A DNA stretch of 64,000 nucleotides, from positions 124,001 to 188,000 of the forward strand of contig CAVOVJ010000009.1 in assembly GCA_963699835.1 (NCBI GenBank). Reading direction: 5' to 3'. Below are positions 33,736 through 43,106 of this stretch, piece by piece. Under the pieces are notes generated by a model that did not search any database, was not told where the DNA came from, and saw only the letters and a list, made by a program, of their open reading frames with translations. Within the stretch, counting starts at the first letter, position 1. Each line of letters starts with the position of its first letter. The stretch comes from BM003 sp963699835. GTDB lineage: Bacteria; Pseudomonadota; Gammaproteobacteria; Steroidobacterales; BM003. A program made the translations under genes and the position numbers.

Positions 33736-33993
33736 ATGAGCGACCTCGATTCGAAGTTCGACCAGGCTGTCATCGATAGCAAGAATCTGCCCGAGAGACC
33801 GGACGACAAGACCATGCTGCAGATCTACGCGCTGTACAAACAGGCGACCAGCGGCGATGTCGAGGGCGACCGCCCGGGTATGTTCGATTTCGTTGCCGCG
33901 GCAAAATACGATGCGTGGGAGAAGCAGCAAGGCAAGTCGGCGAAACAGGCCAAGACCGACTATGTTGCGTTGATCGAACGGCTGAAAGGCTGA
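33736..33993 (+). CDS. Acyl-CoA-binding protein
   Basis: An 85-residue four-helix ACBP that binds long-chain acyl-CoA esters. The diagnostic stretch YALYKQATSGDVEGDRPG then KYDAWEKQQGKS is clear. The ATG at 33736 is preferred over that at 33730, because GAGGAG lies 7 bp before the former and only 1 bp before the latter. ACBPs are common in eukaryotes and patchy in bacteria. A TetR regulator follows by 21 bp and probably shares the transcript. Confidence 0.95.
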   Translation: MSDLDSKFDQAVIDSKNLPERPDDKTMLQIYALYKQATSGDVEGDRPGMFDFVAAAKYDAWEKQQGKSAKQAKTDYVALIERLKG

Positions 33994-34014
33994 TTCCTGC
34001 GACGTTGACGCCAG

Positions 34015-34644
34015 GTGGCAAGGGATACCCGCCGGCGCATCACCGAGACCTGCCTTCGGCTGTTCAACGAGGCGGGAGAGCCAGCTGTCAGCACTAATCA
34101 GATTGCCGATGCGGTCGATATCAGCCCCGGAAACCTGTACTACCATTTCCGCCGCAAGTCCGACATCGTTACGGATCTGTTCGATCTCTACCGGCACCGG
34201 ATAACGCCACTACTGGAAGTGCCGGAAGAGGCGGTTCTGCATGTCGACGATGCCTGGCTGCTGTTACATCTGATGTTCGAGACGGTCTGGGATTATCGGT
34301 TTATTTATCGCGATCTCGACAGTCTGCTGGGCCGGTATGAGGTGCTCAGGACCCGGCTGCAACGGGTAATCCGGAGCAAGGAGGAAGCGCTGAACCGGGT
34401 TTGCGATGGTCTTGTGCGCTCCGGGTCGATGGTGGCTGATGGCCATGAGGCCCGGCAACTGGCGCGCAATATGAACCTGGTGCTGTGCTACTGGCTCAGC
34501 TATCAGCATGCGATTGGATCACGCCAACCGCCCGAGCGACAGCTCGGTAACGGTGTCTACCATGTATTTTCGTTGTTGCTGCCGTACCTGGTTGCGGATG
34601 CCCGCGGACAGCTTGCTGCACTGGCACGCGCCTACATAAGCTGA
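34015..34644 (+). CDS. TetR/AcrR-family transcriptional regulator
   Basis: A 209-residue regulator starting with a GTG. The helix-turn-helix (about 24-46) contains VSTNQIADAVDISPGNLYYHFRRKSDI, split here as the recognition helix SPGNLYYHF. The C-terminal ligand-binding domain has the DYRFIYRDLDSLL segment found in a TetR subgroup. It lies behind the acyl-CoA-binding protein gene, so a fatty acyl effector is plausible but not shown. Confidence 0.88.
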   Translation: MARDTRRRITETCLRLFNEAGEPAVSTNQIADAVDISPGNLYYHFRRKSDIVTDLFDLYRHRITPLLEVPEEAVLHVDDAWLLLHLMFETVWDYRFIYRDLDSLLGRYEVLRTRLQRVIRSKEEALNRVCDGLVRSGSMVADGHEARQLARNMNLVLCYWLSYQHAIGSRQPPERQLGNGVYHVFSLLLPYLVADARGQLAALARAYIS

Positions 34645-34653
34645 CCGTGCCAG

Positions 34654-35886
34654 TCAGGCGGCGGCATCGATAATTCGTTGTAGCTCTTCCAGCGTGTCGT
34701 CGAGACGGTTGCAGATCGCAGGGCGACGTTCGCGCGCGCGAAGTCTCTCGACCGCGGTTTGAAAATTGCGCCGCGGATCCTGCAGGACGTCGATATTCAG
34801 AGTGACGCCGTGGCGGGCAAACACCGGCGCGAGCGAGTCGGCCTGGCGCACCAGGTCCTGGCGGGTACGTTGGTAGGCATGTTCGACCATGCGCCGTCGG
34901 TCCGCATAGCTGAACACATTGGTGAAAAACATTACATCGTCATCGCGATCCGGCTCCAGCAGCAGAACGTCGGCGCGCGGATAGCTGCGCCGGTACTGTT
35001 GCATGCCGACCTGCATGCGCGAGTGGATCAGAGCGCGAAACGTCTGTGACAACACCAGCGGCAGGCCGCCGTCTTTCAGGTTGTGGCGGGTCACCACGCC
35101 ATTTCCGCTCTCGCCGGAGTTATAGGGCACGAGCGGATTCACACAGAACATCAACGTGCAGCCCTCGTCGAGGGCAAGGGACGCATGCATGGTGCGGCGC
35201 AGGGCACCGTCGACATAACTGCTGTTGTCGATCTCGGTCGGGGGAAACAAACCGGGCAACGAAGCGCTTGCCTGTACCGCGCGCGATATGGGTACATGAT
35301 CATGTCCGGGTGCGCCGAATCGCCGCGCCTTGCCGGTATTGAGATCTGTCGCGACCACAAGCAGCCGGTTGCGCAGGTCGCGGAAGTCGTTGCTGCGTCC
35401 GGGCGCCGAGAAAGCGCGCTCAAGAAACTCGTGGATGGCCTCGCCGCGGAAGATGCCGGTGGGCACGACTGCGGTAAGCGGGTTGAGGGCCTCAGCGAGG
35501 CGCCTGGTGAACGGATTTTTCAGTGTTTCCAGCAGGCTCGCCAGTGCGATGCCGGGCAGCGTAGTGGCCCTTTTCCAGAATTCGCTGACTGCCGGCTGCA
35601 AAAGCATCTCCGGGGTCAGCGGTAGATCCGGTGCATTACTGTTGATGAAGATCCGACCCATCTCAGGGGTCGAAATGCCGTTGGCCAGGCTCGACGCAAT
35701 GATCGCGCCGGAGCTGACCCCGACGTAAGCGTGCAGATTGGTGAAATCGACACCCTCCAGCGCTTCGTCCAGCGCATGAAGGGTGCCGAGTTCGTAGATT
35801 GCCCCAAGCGGACCCCCGCCCGCGACCGCAAGCCCGATCCTGCCGCGATCACGTACCGGTCGTGCTGCCGGCTGGAGGCTTAGCAT
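34654..35886 (-). CDS. Patatin-like phospholipase
   Basis: A 410-residue cytoplasmic-looking patatin (no signal peptide). It has the oxyanion motif VAGGGPLGAIYELG (about residues 20-33), the nucleophile motif GVSSG and the catalytic Asp in YVDGALRRT. A lipid hydrolase acting on phospholipids or neutral storage lipids is expected. It is followed on the same strand, upstream in transcription, by a phasin gene, which fits turnover of lipid or polyhydroxyalkanoate granules. Confidence 0.9.
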   Translation of the reverse strand: MLSLQPAARPVRDRGRIGLAVAGGGPLGAIYELGTLHALDEALEGVDFTNLHAYVGVSSGAIIASSLANGISTPEMGRIFINSNAPDLPLTPEMLLQPAVSEFWKRATTLPGIALASLLETLKNPFTRRLAEALNPLTAVVPTGIFRGEAIHEFLERAFSAPGRSNDFRDLRNRLLVVATDLNTGKARRFGAPGHDHVPISRAVQASASLPGLFPPTEIDNSSYVDGALRRTMHASLALDEGCTLMFCVNPLVPYNSGESGNGVVTRHNLKDGGLPLVLSQTFRALIHSRMQVGMQQYRRSYPRADVLLLEPDRDDDVMFFTNVFSYADRRRMVEHAYQRTRQDLVRQADSLAPVFARHGVTLNIDVLQDPRRNFQTAVERLRARERRPAICNRLDDTLEELQRIIDAAA

Positions 35887-35897
35887 GACGCCTCGAC

Positions 35898-36452
35898 TCA
35901 GGCCGCTTTCTTACGCGAAACACGGGCCTTCGCTGCGCGTGTGGCGGGGGTCTTCTTCGCCACTGCGCGACGTTTTGCGACAGGGCGTTTTTTCCCCGCC
36001 AGTTCACGAACGCTGCGCGTCAGCGCGTCGACCTTGCGCGTCAGCGCCGCAAGTTCCTCGGATGTCGGCATGCCGAGCTGTTTCAGGGCGCGCGCCACGC
36101 GATCCTGGAAAACGTGCTCCAAGCCATCCCAGGTCGTCGTTACCTGGCTGCGCATGCTCTCGACGCCTGAATTCAGCACATCCTGAACTTCTCGCACCGT
36201 CTGATTGACGGCCTTGCCGGCCACTGCGCGGGTACGGTTCTGCACTTTGCTGCCCTCATCGACCAGTTTGTCGAAGAATTTCGGTCCTTCTTTCTGCGCC
36301 ATCGTGAATGCGCCGAGGCCGGCCAGCCAGATCTGTTGTGCCGATTCCGTCACGTTGGCAACGGTTTTCTCGACCGGGCGTACGACGTTCACTTTTTTCG
36401 TCCCTGCTTTCTTTTTCGCAGCAGCCAATCTTCCTTTCTTTTTCGCGACCAT
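35898..36452 (-). CDS. Phasin-family polyhydroxyalkanoate granule-associated protein
   Basis: A 184-residue phasin of the PhaF/PhaI type. The N-terminus is Lys-rich, then a phasin segment (QQIWLAGLGAFTMAQKEGPKFFDKLVDEG) covers roughly residues 38-66. A helical region to about 140 and a Lys/Ala-rich histone-like tail follow. The start at 36452 has a strong GGAGG site, and a Met 13 codons earlier was rejected. It implies polyhydroxyalkanoate or lipid granules, although no PHA synthase is in the window. Confidence 0.88.
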   Translation of the reverse strand: MVAKKKGRLAAAKKKAGTKKVNVVRPVEKTVANVTESAQQIWLAGLGAFTMAQKEGPKFFDKLVDEGSKVQNRTRAVAGKAVNQTVREVQDVLNSGVESMRSQVTTTWDGLEHVFQDRVARALKQLGMPTSEELAALTRKVDALTRSVRELAGKKRPVAKRRAVAKKTPATRAAKARVSRKKAA

Positions 36453-36614
36453 GAGAGGTCCTCCTAATGATGCGTTCCGAAAACGTGGCAATTGGCCACG
36501 ACCGCAATTCAGGAATGAAGGCTAAGCGACTTTTCTAGAATAAACACACTAGAATGGGGCTCTGAAAACAGCGCCGCTGGCACGCCCGGCGCGGGCCGCG
36601 CAGGAGCAGGGGGA

Positions 36615-37481
36615 ATGGCGAAAAAATATGACTGGGCGGTATTTCCGTACCAGGATGAGGCGTTCGATTACGCTGGAAATGCGCTCGAGGATTGCTGGCC
36701 GCGGCTGCATCTGGGCGATTGCGAGCCGTGGCCAACTGGCGCCTATGTCGAGCGGCTTTGCGCTGATAACGCCGAGGTGGTTGCGACGATCCCTGGATTT
36801 GACGGCGATTTCCATGCCCTGGCTGCGCGCATTCAGGACGCCTGGCGCGCCTACCACGGCGGTGACTTCGCCAGGGCGTGCAAACTCGGTTTGAGCGCGG
36901 GTGCGCCCGGCTACAATGTAGCCAACAAGGCGACTGGCATTTATGCGCACTATCTCGAGGAGAACGAGGTGCGGTCCCTGAAACTGTTCCGCGAAGCGGC
37001 AGACCGCGCGGAACAGGCGATACGCCTGATGCCGCATTCTTGTAATGCCTACTATCAGCGAGCATTCAACCTGGGCCGCTACAGCCAGGGTATTTCGATT
37101 GCGAAAGCGCTAACCCAGGGTCATGGCGGCAAAATCAAATCGAGCCTGGAGCACACGTTGCGGCTTGCGCCCGATCATGCGGAAGCACATACGGCGCTCG
37201 GGATGTTCCACGCCGAGGTCATCTCGCAGGTCGGGGCGATGGTGGCCGGGGTCACCTACGGGGCGAAGAAAAACACCGCGCTGAAACATTTCGAGAAAGC
37301 GCTGCGCATCCACCCGGAGTCGGCTATTGCGAAAATGGAGTATGGCAACGGCATTCTCGCAATGTTTGGCGACCAACGCACCGATGACGCAACGGCGCTG
37401 TACCAGCAGGCGGCCGATTGCGCGCCGATCGATGCGATGGAATGCCTCGACATCGAGCAGGCGAAAGCCGAGCTGGAATAG
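36615..37481 (+). CDS. Tetratricopeptide-repeat protein of unknown function
   Basis: A 288-residue soluble protein. Residues 60-260 contain helical pairs of TPR type (for example AEQAIRLMPHSCNAYYQRAF, HTLRLAPDHAEAHTALGMF, KHFEKALRIHPESAIAKMEYG). The N-terminal 60 residues are rich in Trp and acidic residues. No signal peptide or enzyme motif is seen. It stands alone on the plus strand between the phasin and the wax ester synthase. A scaffold role is the most that can be inferred. Confidence 0.7.
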   Translation: MAKKYDWAVFPYQDEAFDYAGNALEDCWPRLHLGDCEPWPTGAYVERLCADNAEVVATIPGFDGDFHALAARIQDAWRAYHGGDFARACKLGLSAGAPGYNVANKATGIYAHYLEENEVRSLKLFREAADRAEQAIRLMPHSCNAYYQRAFNLGRYSQGISIAKALTQGHGGKIKSSLEHTLRLAPDHAEAHTALGMFHAEVISQVGAMVAGVTYGAKKNTALKHFEKALRIHPESAIAKMEYGNGILAMFGDQRTDDATALYQQAADCAPIDAMECLDIEQAKAELE

Positions 37482-37487
37482 ACTCGG

Positions 37488-38978
37488 CTAGCGCTTCGTC
37501 GCGGCGCAACTTTCCGCGTGTTCGTCGATCCAGTCGGCCAGCAACCGGAGATCTTCACTGGGATCGCCGCCCGCATCCCAGCTTCCCATCAGCACGATCA
37601 TCAGCAGTTTCTCGAACTCCACCGCAAAGCGTTCCACGACCGCGCGCGGTTCCGGGATCAGGTTGGCGTCGGCGATCAGGCCGAACTGGACCCGGCCGTT
37701 GTAGCTCAGAATGCCGACGCCGATCCCGATTTCGCCTGACTGCGGCACCCAGAACATCTGCTGAACTATCTCGTGCCCCGCCATGAAAAGTGGTTCGCTG
37801 GGCCCGGGTACATTTGACATCACGGCGCTCGCCTTAGAGCTGAACAGGTCCATCGCTATTTTTTGCACGATCGCGGGTGCCATGCCCACTGCGCCGAGCA
37901 GTCTCAGCGAAACGAGCGGCTGGTAGGAGCCCTTGAGCCTGTGCATGTTGTCGTGGACCCGGAGTACACGTTCCAGTGGGTTTTCGACCCCCACGGGGAG
38001 ATCCAGGTAGACAAGCCCGAAATGATTGCCAAGCCCGATTGCCTGGTCGGGCGGGCGCAGATTGACCGGCACGGTGGCGCGGATCTGCAGGCCGTCGATA
38101 TCGTCGCCTCGTTCGCGCAGATAGCTGCCGATCGCGCCGGCTACCGTCGCCAGCAGCACGTCGTTGACCGTGCATCCGATCGCCTTTCCGGCAGCCTTGA
38201 CTTCCTGCAGTGGCAGAGTCCGTGTCCATGCGGTTTGCTTGCGGTTGCCGAGACGGCCCTTCAGTTGCGTCCGGGGATCGGGCGGCAGCATGCCGACATG
38301 CGCGAGTTCGCCAGCGAAAGCCGCGCCCTGCTGGGCGAGTCGTGCAAGCTCCCCGGGCTCCTGCAGCAGGTGCTGGCCCTCGAGCCAGAGGCGCCGGCTT
38401 TGCTGCAGCGTTGCCTCGGCCAGTTCGGTAGCGGGTTCATAAAGACGCTGGAGCAAGCTGCGCCGGCCTCGTCCGCGAGACTTTTTTCGCAAGCTGCCGT
38501 CGTCGTCGCGGGCCTCGCCGACCTTGCGGTCGGTCATTGACAACAACACCTGCACCAGTGCTATGCCGTCTGCGTAGCAATGATGCAAACGCATCACCAG
38601 CGCGGAACCACCGTCGACATTGTCGATGATGTGGAACTCCCACATTGGCTTATGGCGCGGTAGCGGCATGCTTGCAAGATCGCTGACAAGCGCTTCGAGC
38701 GAGTCGCGACCACCCGCGCCGGGTAACGCGAGACGGTGAATATGATTGTCCAGATCGAAGTCCGGGTCGTCCTCCCAGTAGTGGCCGCTAAAGTCGGACG
38801 TGACCCGTTGCATGAAACGGCGAAAACGCAGAAAGCGCTTGGCCAGCAGCGATCTGAGCTCCGCGAATTCGAGGTTGTCGCGGAAAATCATGATCCCGGT
38901 GATCATCATCAGATTGTCGGGCCGGTCCATCCGCAGCCATGCGGTGTCGACGGCCGTCATGCGTTCGCGCGATGCCAT
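37488..38978 (-). CDS. Wax ester synthase / diacylglycerol acyltransferase (WS/DGAT)
   Basis: A 496-residue acyltransferase that makes wax esters or triacylglycerol from acyl-CoA. The catalytic motif HHxxxDG is HHCYADG at residues 132-138. The later ND-type motif (GCTVNDVLLATVAGAIGSYL) and SNVPGPSEPLFMAG are conserved. The start at 38978 was chosen because homology (MTAVDTAWLRMDRPDNLM) begins a few residues later. Together with the acyl-CoA-binding protein, phasin and patatin it suggests neutral-lipid storage. Confidence 0.93.
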   Translation of the reverse strand: MASRERMTAVDTAWLRMDRPDNLMMITGIMIFRDNLEFAELRSLLAKRFLRFRRFMQRVTSDFSGHYWEDDPDFDLDNHIHRLALPGAGGRDSLEALVSDLASMPLPRHKPMWEFHIIDNVDGGSALVMRLHHCYADGIALVQVLLSMTDRKVGEARDDDGSLRKKSRGRGRRSLLQRLYEPATELAEATLQQSRRLWLEGQHLLQEPGELARLAQQGAAFAGELAHVGMLPPDPRTQLKGRLGNRKQTAWTRTLPLQEVKAAGKAIGCTVNDVLLATVAGAIGSYLRERGDDIDGLQIRATVPVNLRPPDQAIGLGNHFGLVYLDLPVGVENPLERVLRVHDNMHRLKGSYQPLVSLRLLGAVGMAPAIVQKIAMDLFSSKASAVMSNVPGPSEPLFMAGHEIVQQMFWVPQSGEIGIGVGILSYNGRVQFGLIADANLIPEPRAVVERFAVEFEKLLMIVLMGSWDAGGDPSEDLRLLADWIDEHAESCAATKR

Positions 38979-39126
38979 GTGCGCCTTCGTCCATGGTGGT
39001 TGTCTTGCGACGTGTGGGATCGAGTATAGTTGCTTGCTCCGGATCAACACCAATCGCGCGCAATGCCGGTTGCGCCAGTCTGTCACCGACCGGCAGCTTC
39101 CGATGTCTCACTTCAGCGGGGATGCA

Positions 39127-40191
39127 ATGAAGAGAACAACACGGTCCGGGCGTATGCCCACCGCTGGCGGATTTGCGGCGGTTTTTTTGCTCGCGGCACT
39201 GGTGCAACCGCTTGCTGCGCAGCCCCCTGGCATGGATTTGTTGTGGCAGGCCTACGTTGACGATCTTGCCAGCGAAAGTCTGCAGCGCGGCTGCAAACCG
39301 CTGCGAATCGATCCGCCGGCGGCCACGCAGCGACGCGGTGTTGCGCTGCTCTACCACGGTTTTGCCGCCTGTCCGCAGGAGTGGTTCGGGATCGCCGAGC
39401 TTCTCAGCGCACGCGGCTATACCGTGCTGCTGCCGGTCCTGCCCGGTCATGGCCGGGACTACCGCTATCTCGAGAAGGGCGAGAATCCGGCTGACGATCT
39501 TCCGGATTCGGGCAACTGGCGGGACACTTATGCGGCGCTCGCCGTGCGCCTCAATGCGGTAATGGCGGGTGCGAGCGGCGAGAGGATCATTGGCGGATTT
39601 TCGCTCGGTGGGGCCATGGCAATTTACGCGCAACTCGACGCACCGGACTTGTATGAACGGGCCTTGCTGGTCGCGCCGTTTTTCCATGTCGCTGGCGGAC
39701 CGGTAGTCCGTTATCTGACAACGCTACTTGCCGAGACGCCAACAATCGATCAGATGCAGGTACGGTTCGGGCCACTCGCCCGAACCTGCGTGGAGCGCCA
39801 GCGCGCCGGCTGGGCCGGGCTGTGCACGTATCAGCTCGAGCATTTCGCCGGGATCCGCGCGTTTGCCGAAAACAATGAGTTGTTGCTGGCCGAACGGGCC
39901 CTGCAGCCGGCAGTACAGATCGTGGTCGGAGAAGACGATCCGGTCGTCAGCGTCGACCACATCGACATGCTGACGGCCGCGCATGCGGACAAACCCGATT
40001 TACATGCCTGTCTGCTCGACGAAGATGCGCCACATGTATTGTTGTCACCGGAGGAAAACCCCGGTGAAGAAATGCCGTGGCTGTCAGGCCTGACCCGCCG
40101 TTCGGTCGAATTTCTCGCCGACGGAGAGTTTTTCCCGACGGTAGCGGCGGCTGTGCGGCGCGAGGGTCTCAGCGAACGTTGCAGCCTCTGA
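39127..40191 (+). CDS. Exported alpha/beta hydrolase (carboxylesterase/lipase-like)
   Basis: A 354-residue protein with a signal peptide (cleavage expected after LAAQ, about residue 32). It has the HG oxyanion motif LLYHGFAACPQEW, the nucleophile elbow GFSLG (Ser159), an acid in VVGEDDPVVS and a His in DAPHVLL. The substrate is unknown. An esterase on periplasmic or outer-membrane lipids is plausible. It is divergent from the wax ester synthase gene and the two share about 150 bp of upstream sequence. A longer in-frame extension overlapping that gene was rejected because the signal peptide starts here. Confidence 0.8.
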   Translation: MKRTTRSGRMPTAGGFAAVFLLAALVQPLAAQPPGMDLLWQAYVDDLASESLQRGCKPLRIDPPAATQRRGVALLYHGFAACPQEWFGIAELLSARGYTVLLPVLPGHGRDYRYLEKGENPADDLPDSGNWRDTYAALAVRLNAVMAGASGERIIGGFSLGGAMAIYAQLDAPDLYERALLVAPFFHVAGGPVVRYLTTLLAETPTIDQMQVRFGPLARTCVERQRAGWAGLCTYQLEHFAGIRAFAENNELLLAERALQPAVQIVVGEDDPVVSVDHIDMLTAAHADKPDLHACLLDEDAPHVLLSPEENPGEEMPWLSGLTRRSVEFLADGEFFPTVAAAVRREGLSERCSL

Positions 40192-40251
40192 CGCACAATG
40201 CGTTGCCAGTGATCACGCGATAACCCCAGCGGCAGGCACTGCAAACGAAAT

Positions 40252-40274
40252 CCTCCCGGGATGGCAACGGGAGG
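40252..40274. terminator. Weak hairpin between convergent genes
   Basis: A 7-bp inverted repeat (CCTCCCG and CGGGAGG, 9-base loop) sits between the convergent hydrolase and cysteine synthase genes. There is no T-run on either side, so it is only a possible bidirectional terminator. Confidence 0.3.
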
Positions 40275-40292
40275 TGTTCCCCGGGCGTCAGT

Positions 40293-41258
40293 TCAGGTGG
40301 CGTTTTCGATACTCTTCAACCATTCCATATCCGAATCCTCGCTGATGTTTTCGAACAGGAAAGTCGACAGGTAACGCTCGCCGGTGTCGGGGAGCATGGC
40401 GACAATGACTGCGCCCTCGTCGGCTTTTTCGGCGACCTTAAGCGCAGCTGCCAGCGTGCCGCCCGCGGATATGCCGACAAATATTCCTTCGTTGCGTGCC
40501 AGTGTCAGCGATGTGTCGCGCGATTCCTCGTCGCTAACCAGGACGATTTCGTCGAATACGTCCGGGTTCAGTACTTCCGGAATGAAATCCGGTGTCCAGC
40601 CCTGGATTTTGTGCGGCTGCCATTCCTTGCCACTGAGTAACGCCGCGCCCGCGGGCTCGGTCGCGACGACTTTTACCTCGGGCCGCGCCAGTTTGATCAT
40701 CTCCCCAGCGCCTGTCATCGTGCCACCGGTGCCGTAACCGGAAACCCAGTAATCGAGCCTGCGCCCGGCGAAATCCAGCAGAATTTCCGGGCCGGTAGTA
40801 CTGCGATGGTAGGCCGGATTGGCCGGGTTTTCGAACTGCCGTGCAAGAAACCAGCCGTGTTTCTCCGCCAGCGCCTCGGCGAGTCGAACCATTCCGGTCG
40901 CGCGCTCCGCCGCCGGAGTCAGGATGACTTTCGCCCCCAACGCTTTCATGATCTTGCGCCGCTCGATTGAAAATGTCTCCGCCATCACCGAGACAAACGG
41001 ATAACCGCGCGCCGCACACACCATTGCCAGGGCAATCCCGGTGTTACCCGAAGTCGCCTCGACGACGGTCTGGCCGGGCTTGAGCTCGCCCTTGTCTTCG
41101 GCGTCGCGGATGATCGCATAGGCGAGCCGGTCCTTTACCGATGCCATCGGGTTGAAAGACTCGGCCTTCACATAAAGTTCCACATGATCGGGTCCGGTCC
41201 GATTGAGGCGGATTATCGGTGTATTGCCGATCGTATCGACAATGCTGTTATAGATCAT
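40293..41258 (-). CDS. cysK: Cysteine synthase (O-acetylserine sulfhydrylase)
   Basis: A PLP enzyme making cysteine from O-acetylserine and sulfide, 321 residues. The PLP lysine is Lys42 in NPMASVKDRLA. The substrate loop is EATSGNTGIAL, and the phosphate-binding loop is GYGTGGTMTG. It ends in a short acidic, Ile-containing tail (SIENAT). CysK and CysM type cannot be separated with certainty, but the loops favour CysK. The CysB-type regulator is divergent 525 bp away, the expected regulator of this gene. Confidence 0.93.
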   Translation of the reverse strand: MIYNSIVDTIGNTPIIRLNRTGPDHVELYVKAESFNPMASVKDRLAYAIIRDAEDKGELKPGQTVVEATSGNTGIALAMVCAARGYPFVSVMAETFSIERRKIMKALGAKVILTPAAERATGMVRLAEALAEKHGWFLARQFENPANPAYHRSTTGPEILLDFAGRRLDYWVSGYGTGGTMTGAGEMIKLARPEVKVVATEPAGAALLSGKEWQPHKIQGWTPDFIPEVLNPDVFDEIVLVSDEESRDTSLTLARNEGIFVGISAGGTLAAALKVAEKADEGAVIVAMLPDTGERYLSTFLFENISEDSDMEWLKSIENAT

Positions 41259-41783
41259 CGGTTGAATTCTCCATGCGTGATTGGGTTGCGCCCGCTGCCG
41301 CAAATCTCATTGTGGTCGCAGGTGGCAATGTGCAGCGTGGTCCTCGTTGATGACCGGACAAGCGCCACTGGCGAATTCTGCCATGGCCCGAGCCAGCCAT
41401 ATATGCTCGCGCATGCCGCGGCCTCACCGGCCACGAGTATAGAGGGCGCCCCGACGTTGTTCCGCCGGATCGCGGCGGCAAGCCGGCCGCGAGGTGTGCG
41501 CGGGCCTTGCGCGACGTGATGTATCCATTCAGGCATCGGCGCTCTGCCACGCGCCTGTCCATACGCAGAAAGTCCAAATGCCGGGATCCCGGTGGAAACT
41601 GCAGGAGACGGTACGCCGCAGCGCTGCGGGTGAAAAATACTTTTTGCTTCTGCGCAAATATCATTGGGTTATATCGGCGCGGCCGGAGTGCTCGCGGCAA
41701 GGGGTGAAATCTTTGCGAAAGACTGCGGTCTCTGCAATGGTAGGCACCGGGATGAACACTGCAGGTCAGGCGGATAGCAGGCG
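41259..41783. other. cysK-cysB intergenic region
   Basis: A 525-bp stretch without a supported gene between the divergent cysK and cysB-like genes. Short open frames show no family similarity. An AT-rich patch around 41633-41675 (AAAAATACTTTTTGCTTCTG and on) is the best place for the cysB promoter or CysB-binding sites. No single operator could be defined. Confidence 0.4.
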
Positions 41784-42791
41784 ATGCGACTCAGACAAAT
41801 CAAGATATTGCTGGCAATTGCGGACAACGGCCTGAATATCACCGCGGCTGCCGAGAAGTTGTTTACTTCGCAACCGGGGGTCAGCAAACAGCTCAAGTTG
41901 CTAGAGGAAGAGCTCGGGCTGAAGATTTTCAGCCGCAAGGGCAAGAGTCTCGAGGCGATTACGCCGGAGGGCGAGGAAGTCATCCGCCGCGCGGAGAGCA
42001 TCATGCGCGAGGTCGAGGCGATTCAGAGCCTGTCGCAGCGCTTGTTCGACGACGAGGAGGGCGCGCTGGCGCTGGCAACGACGCATACCCAGGCGCGCTA
42101 TGTATTGCCCGAGGTTATCGCGGCGTTTCGCGAGCGCTATCCCAAGATCCGGGTGGACCTGCATCAGGGCACGTCGGAGCAGATTGCGAGCATGGCGGCC
42201 GCGCGCCAGGTCGACTTCGCCATTGCGTCAGGGTCCAATCACTTATTCCCTGATTGGGCGCTGTTGCCTTGTTACCGCTGGGACCGGGCGATCATCGTGC
42301 CGCGCACGCATCCGCTGGCGAGCCAGAACACGGAGTTGACGCTGACCGAACTGGCGCGTTACCCGCTGGTTACCTATGTGTTCAGTTTCGATGGTGAGTC
42401 GTCCCTGAAAAGAGCCTTTGCCGAACTCGATCTCGACCCCGATGTGGTGTTTACCGCGCGTGACGCCGACGTAATCAAGACGTATGTGCGTATGGGACTC
42501 GGTGTCGGGGTCGTTGCCAGCATGGCCGAGGACTGCGAAGGCGGCGACCTGGTCGCGCTGAGCGCCGCGGGGCTATTCCCGCGCAGCACGACCTGGGTGG
42601 GTTTCCCACGGGATCTGCTGTGGCGGCGTTACATGTACGATTTTCTCGAACTGCTGGCGCCGCACCTCGATAAATCCGCCGTGCGCAAGGCGGCGATGGC
42701 GGAGAATCAGTCCGCGGTCGATAAACTCTTTGCGACCACGCCCCTACCGTTGCGGGGGCCGTGTAACCAGACCGTCGAACCGCCGCTCTGA
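41784..42791 (+). CDS. cysB: CysB-family LysR-type transcriptional regulator
   Basis: A 335-residue LysR regulator. The N-terminal winged helix has ITAAAEKLFTSQPGVSKQLKLLEEELGL, the CysB/Cbl recognition segment (about residues 19-46). The effector domain has TTHTQARYVLPEVIAAF and GTSEQIASMAAARQVDFAIA, both typical of CysB, which senses N-acetylserine. The C-terminal 25 residues are less conserved. Divergent placement from cysteine synthase supports control of sulfur assimilation. CysB and Cbl cannot be fully separated. Confidence 0.9.
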   Translation: MRLRQIKILLAIADNGLNITAAAEKLFTSQPGVSKQLKLLEEELGLKIFSRKGKSLEAITPEGEEVIRRAESIMREVEAIQSLSQRLFDDEEGALALATTHTQARYVLPEVIAAFRERYPKIRVDLHQGTSEQIASMAAARQVDFAIASGSNHLFPDWALLPCYRWDRAIIVPRTHPLASQNTELTLTELARYPLVTYVFSFDGESSLKRAFAELDLDPDVVFTARDADVIKTYVRMGLGVGVVASMAEDCEGGDLVALSAAGLFPRSTTWVGFPRDLLWRRYMYDFLELLAPHLDKSAVRKAAMAENQSAVDKLFATTPLPLRGPCNQTVEPPL

Positions 42792-43106
42792 GCAACCCGG
42801 AAATCGTTCCGTCGGTGTATTTCGTCTGTCCGGTTTACCAATTACGGCCCGGTCCCGGTCAATCCAGCGACCGCCTGCTCGAACTGGCCAATAGGCTCGG
42901 CAGCAATTGTCACGGATGGGGAATTGCATCGCTTGCGGTCTGCACCATCATTGTGTTCCCACTCCGGAAAGCACAGCCGAGACTGGTAGTGAGTGGCGGC
43001 GGAGCGAATTCCTCGACTTTGGCTTGGCGCCGCTCGCGCATAATCGCCGTTGCGACGGGAGATAGCGGAGACGCCGGGCAGTTGCCTGGCCGGGTTATGC
43101 GGAAAG
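42792..43106. other. Gene-free region
   Basis: About 315 bp between cysB and the 3' end of the kinase gene. Short open frames here have no recognisable homology. No clear terminator, repeat or RNA gene was seen. Confidence 0.35.
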
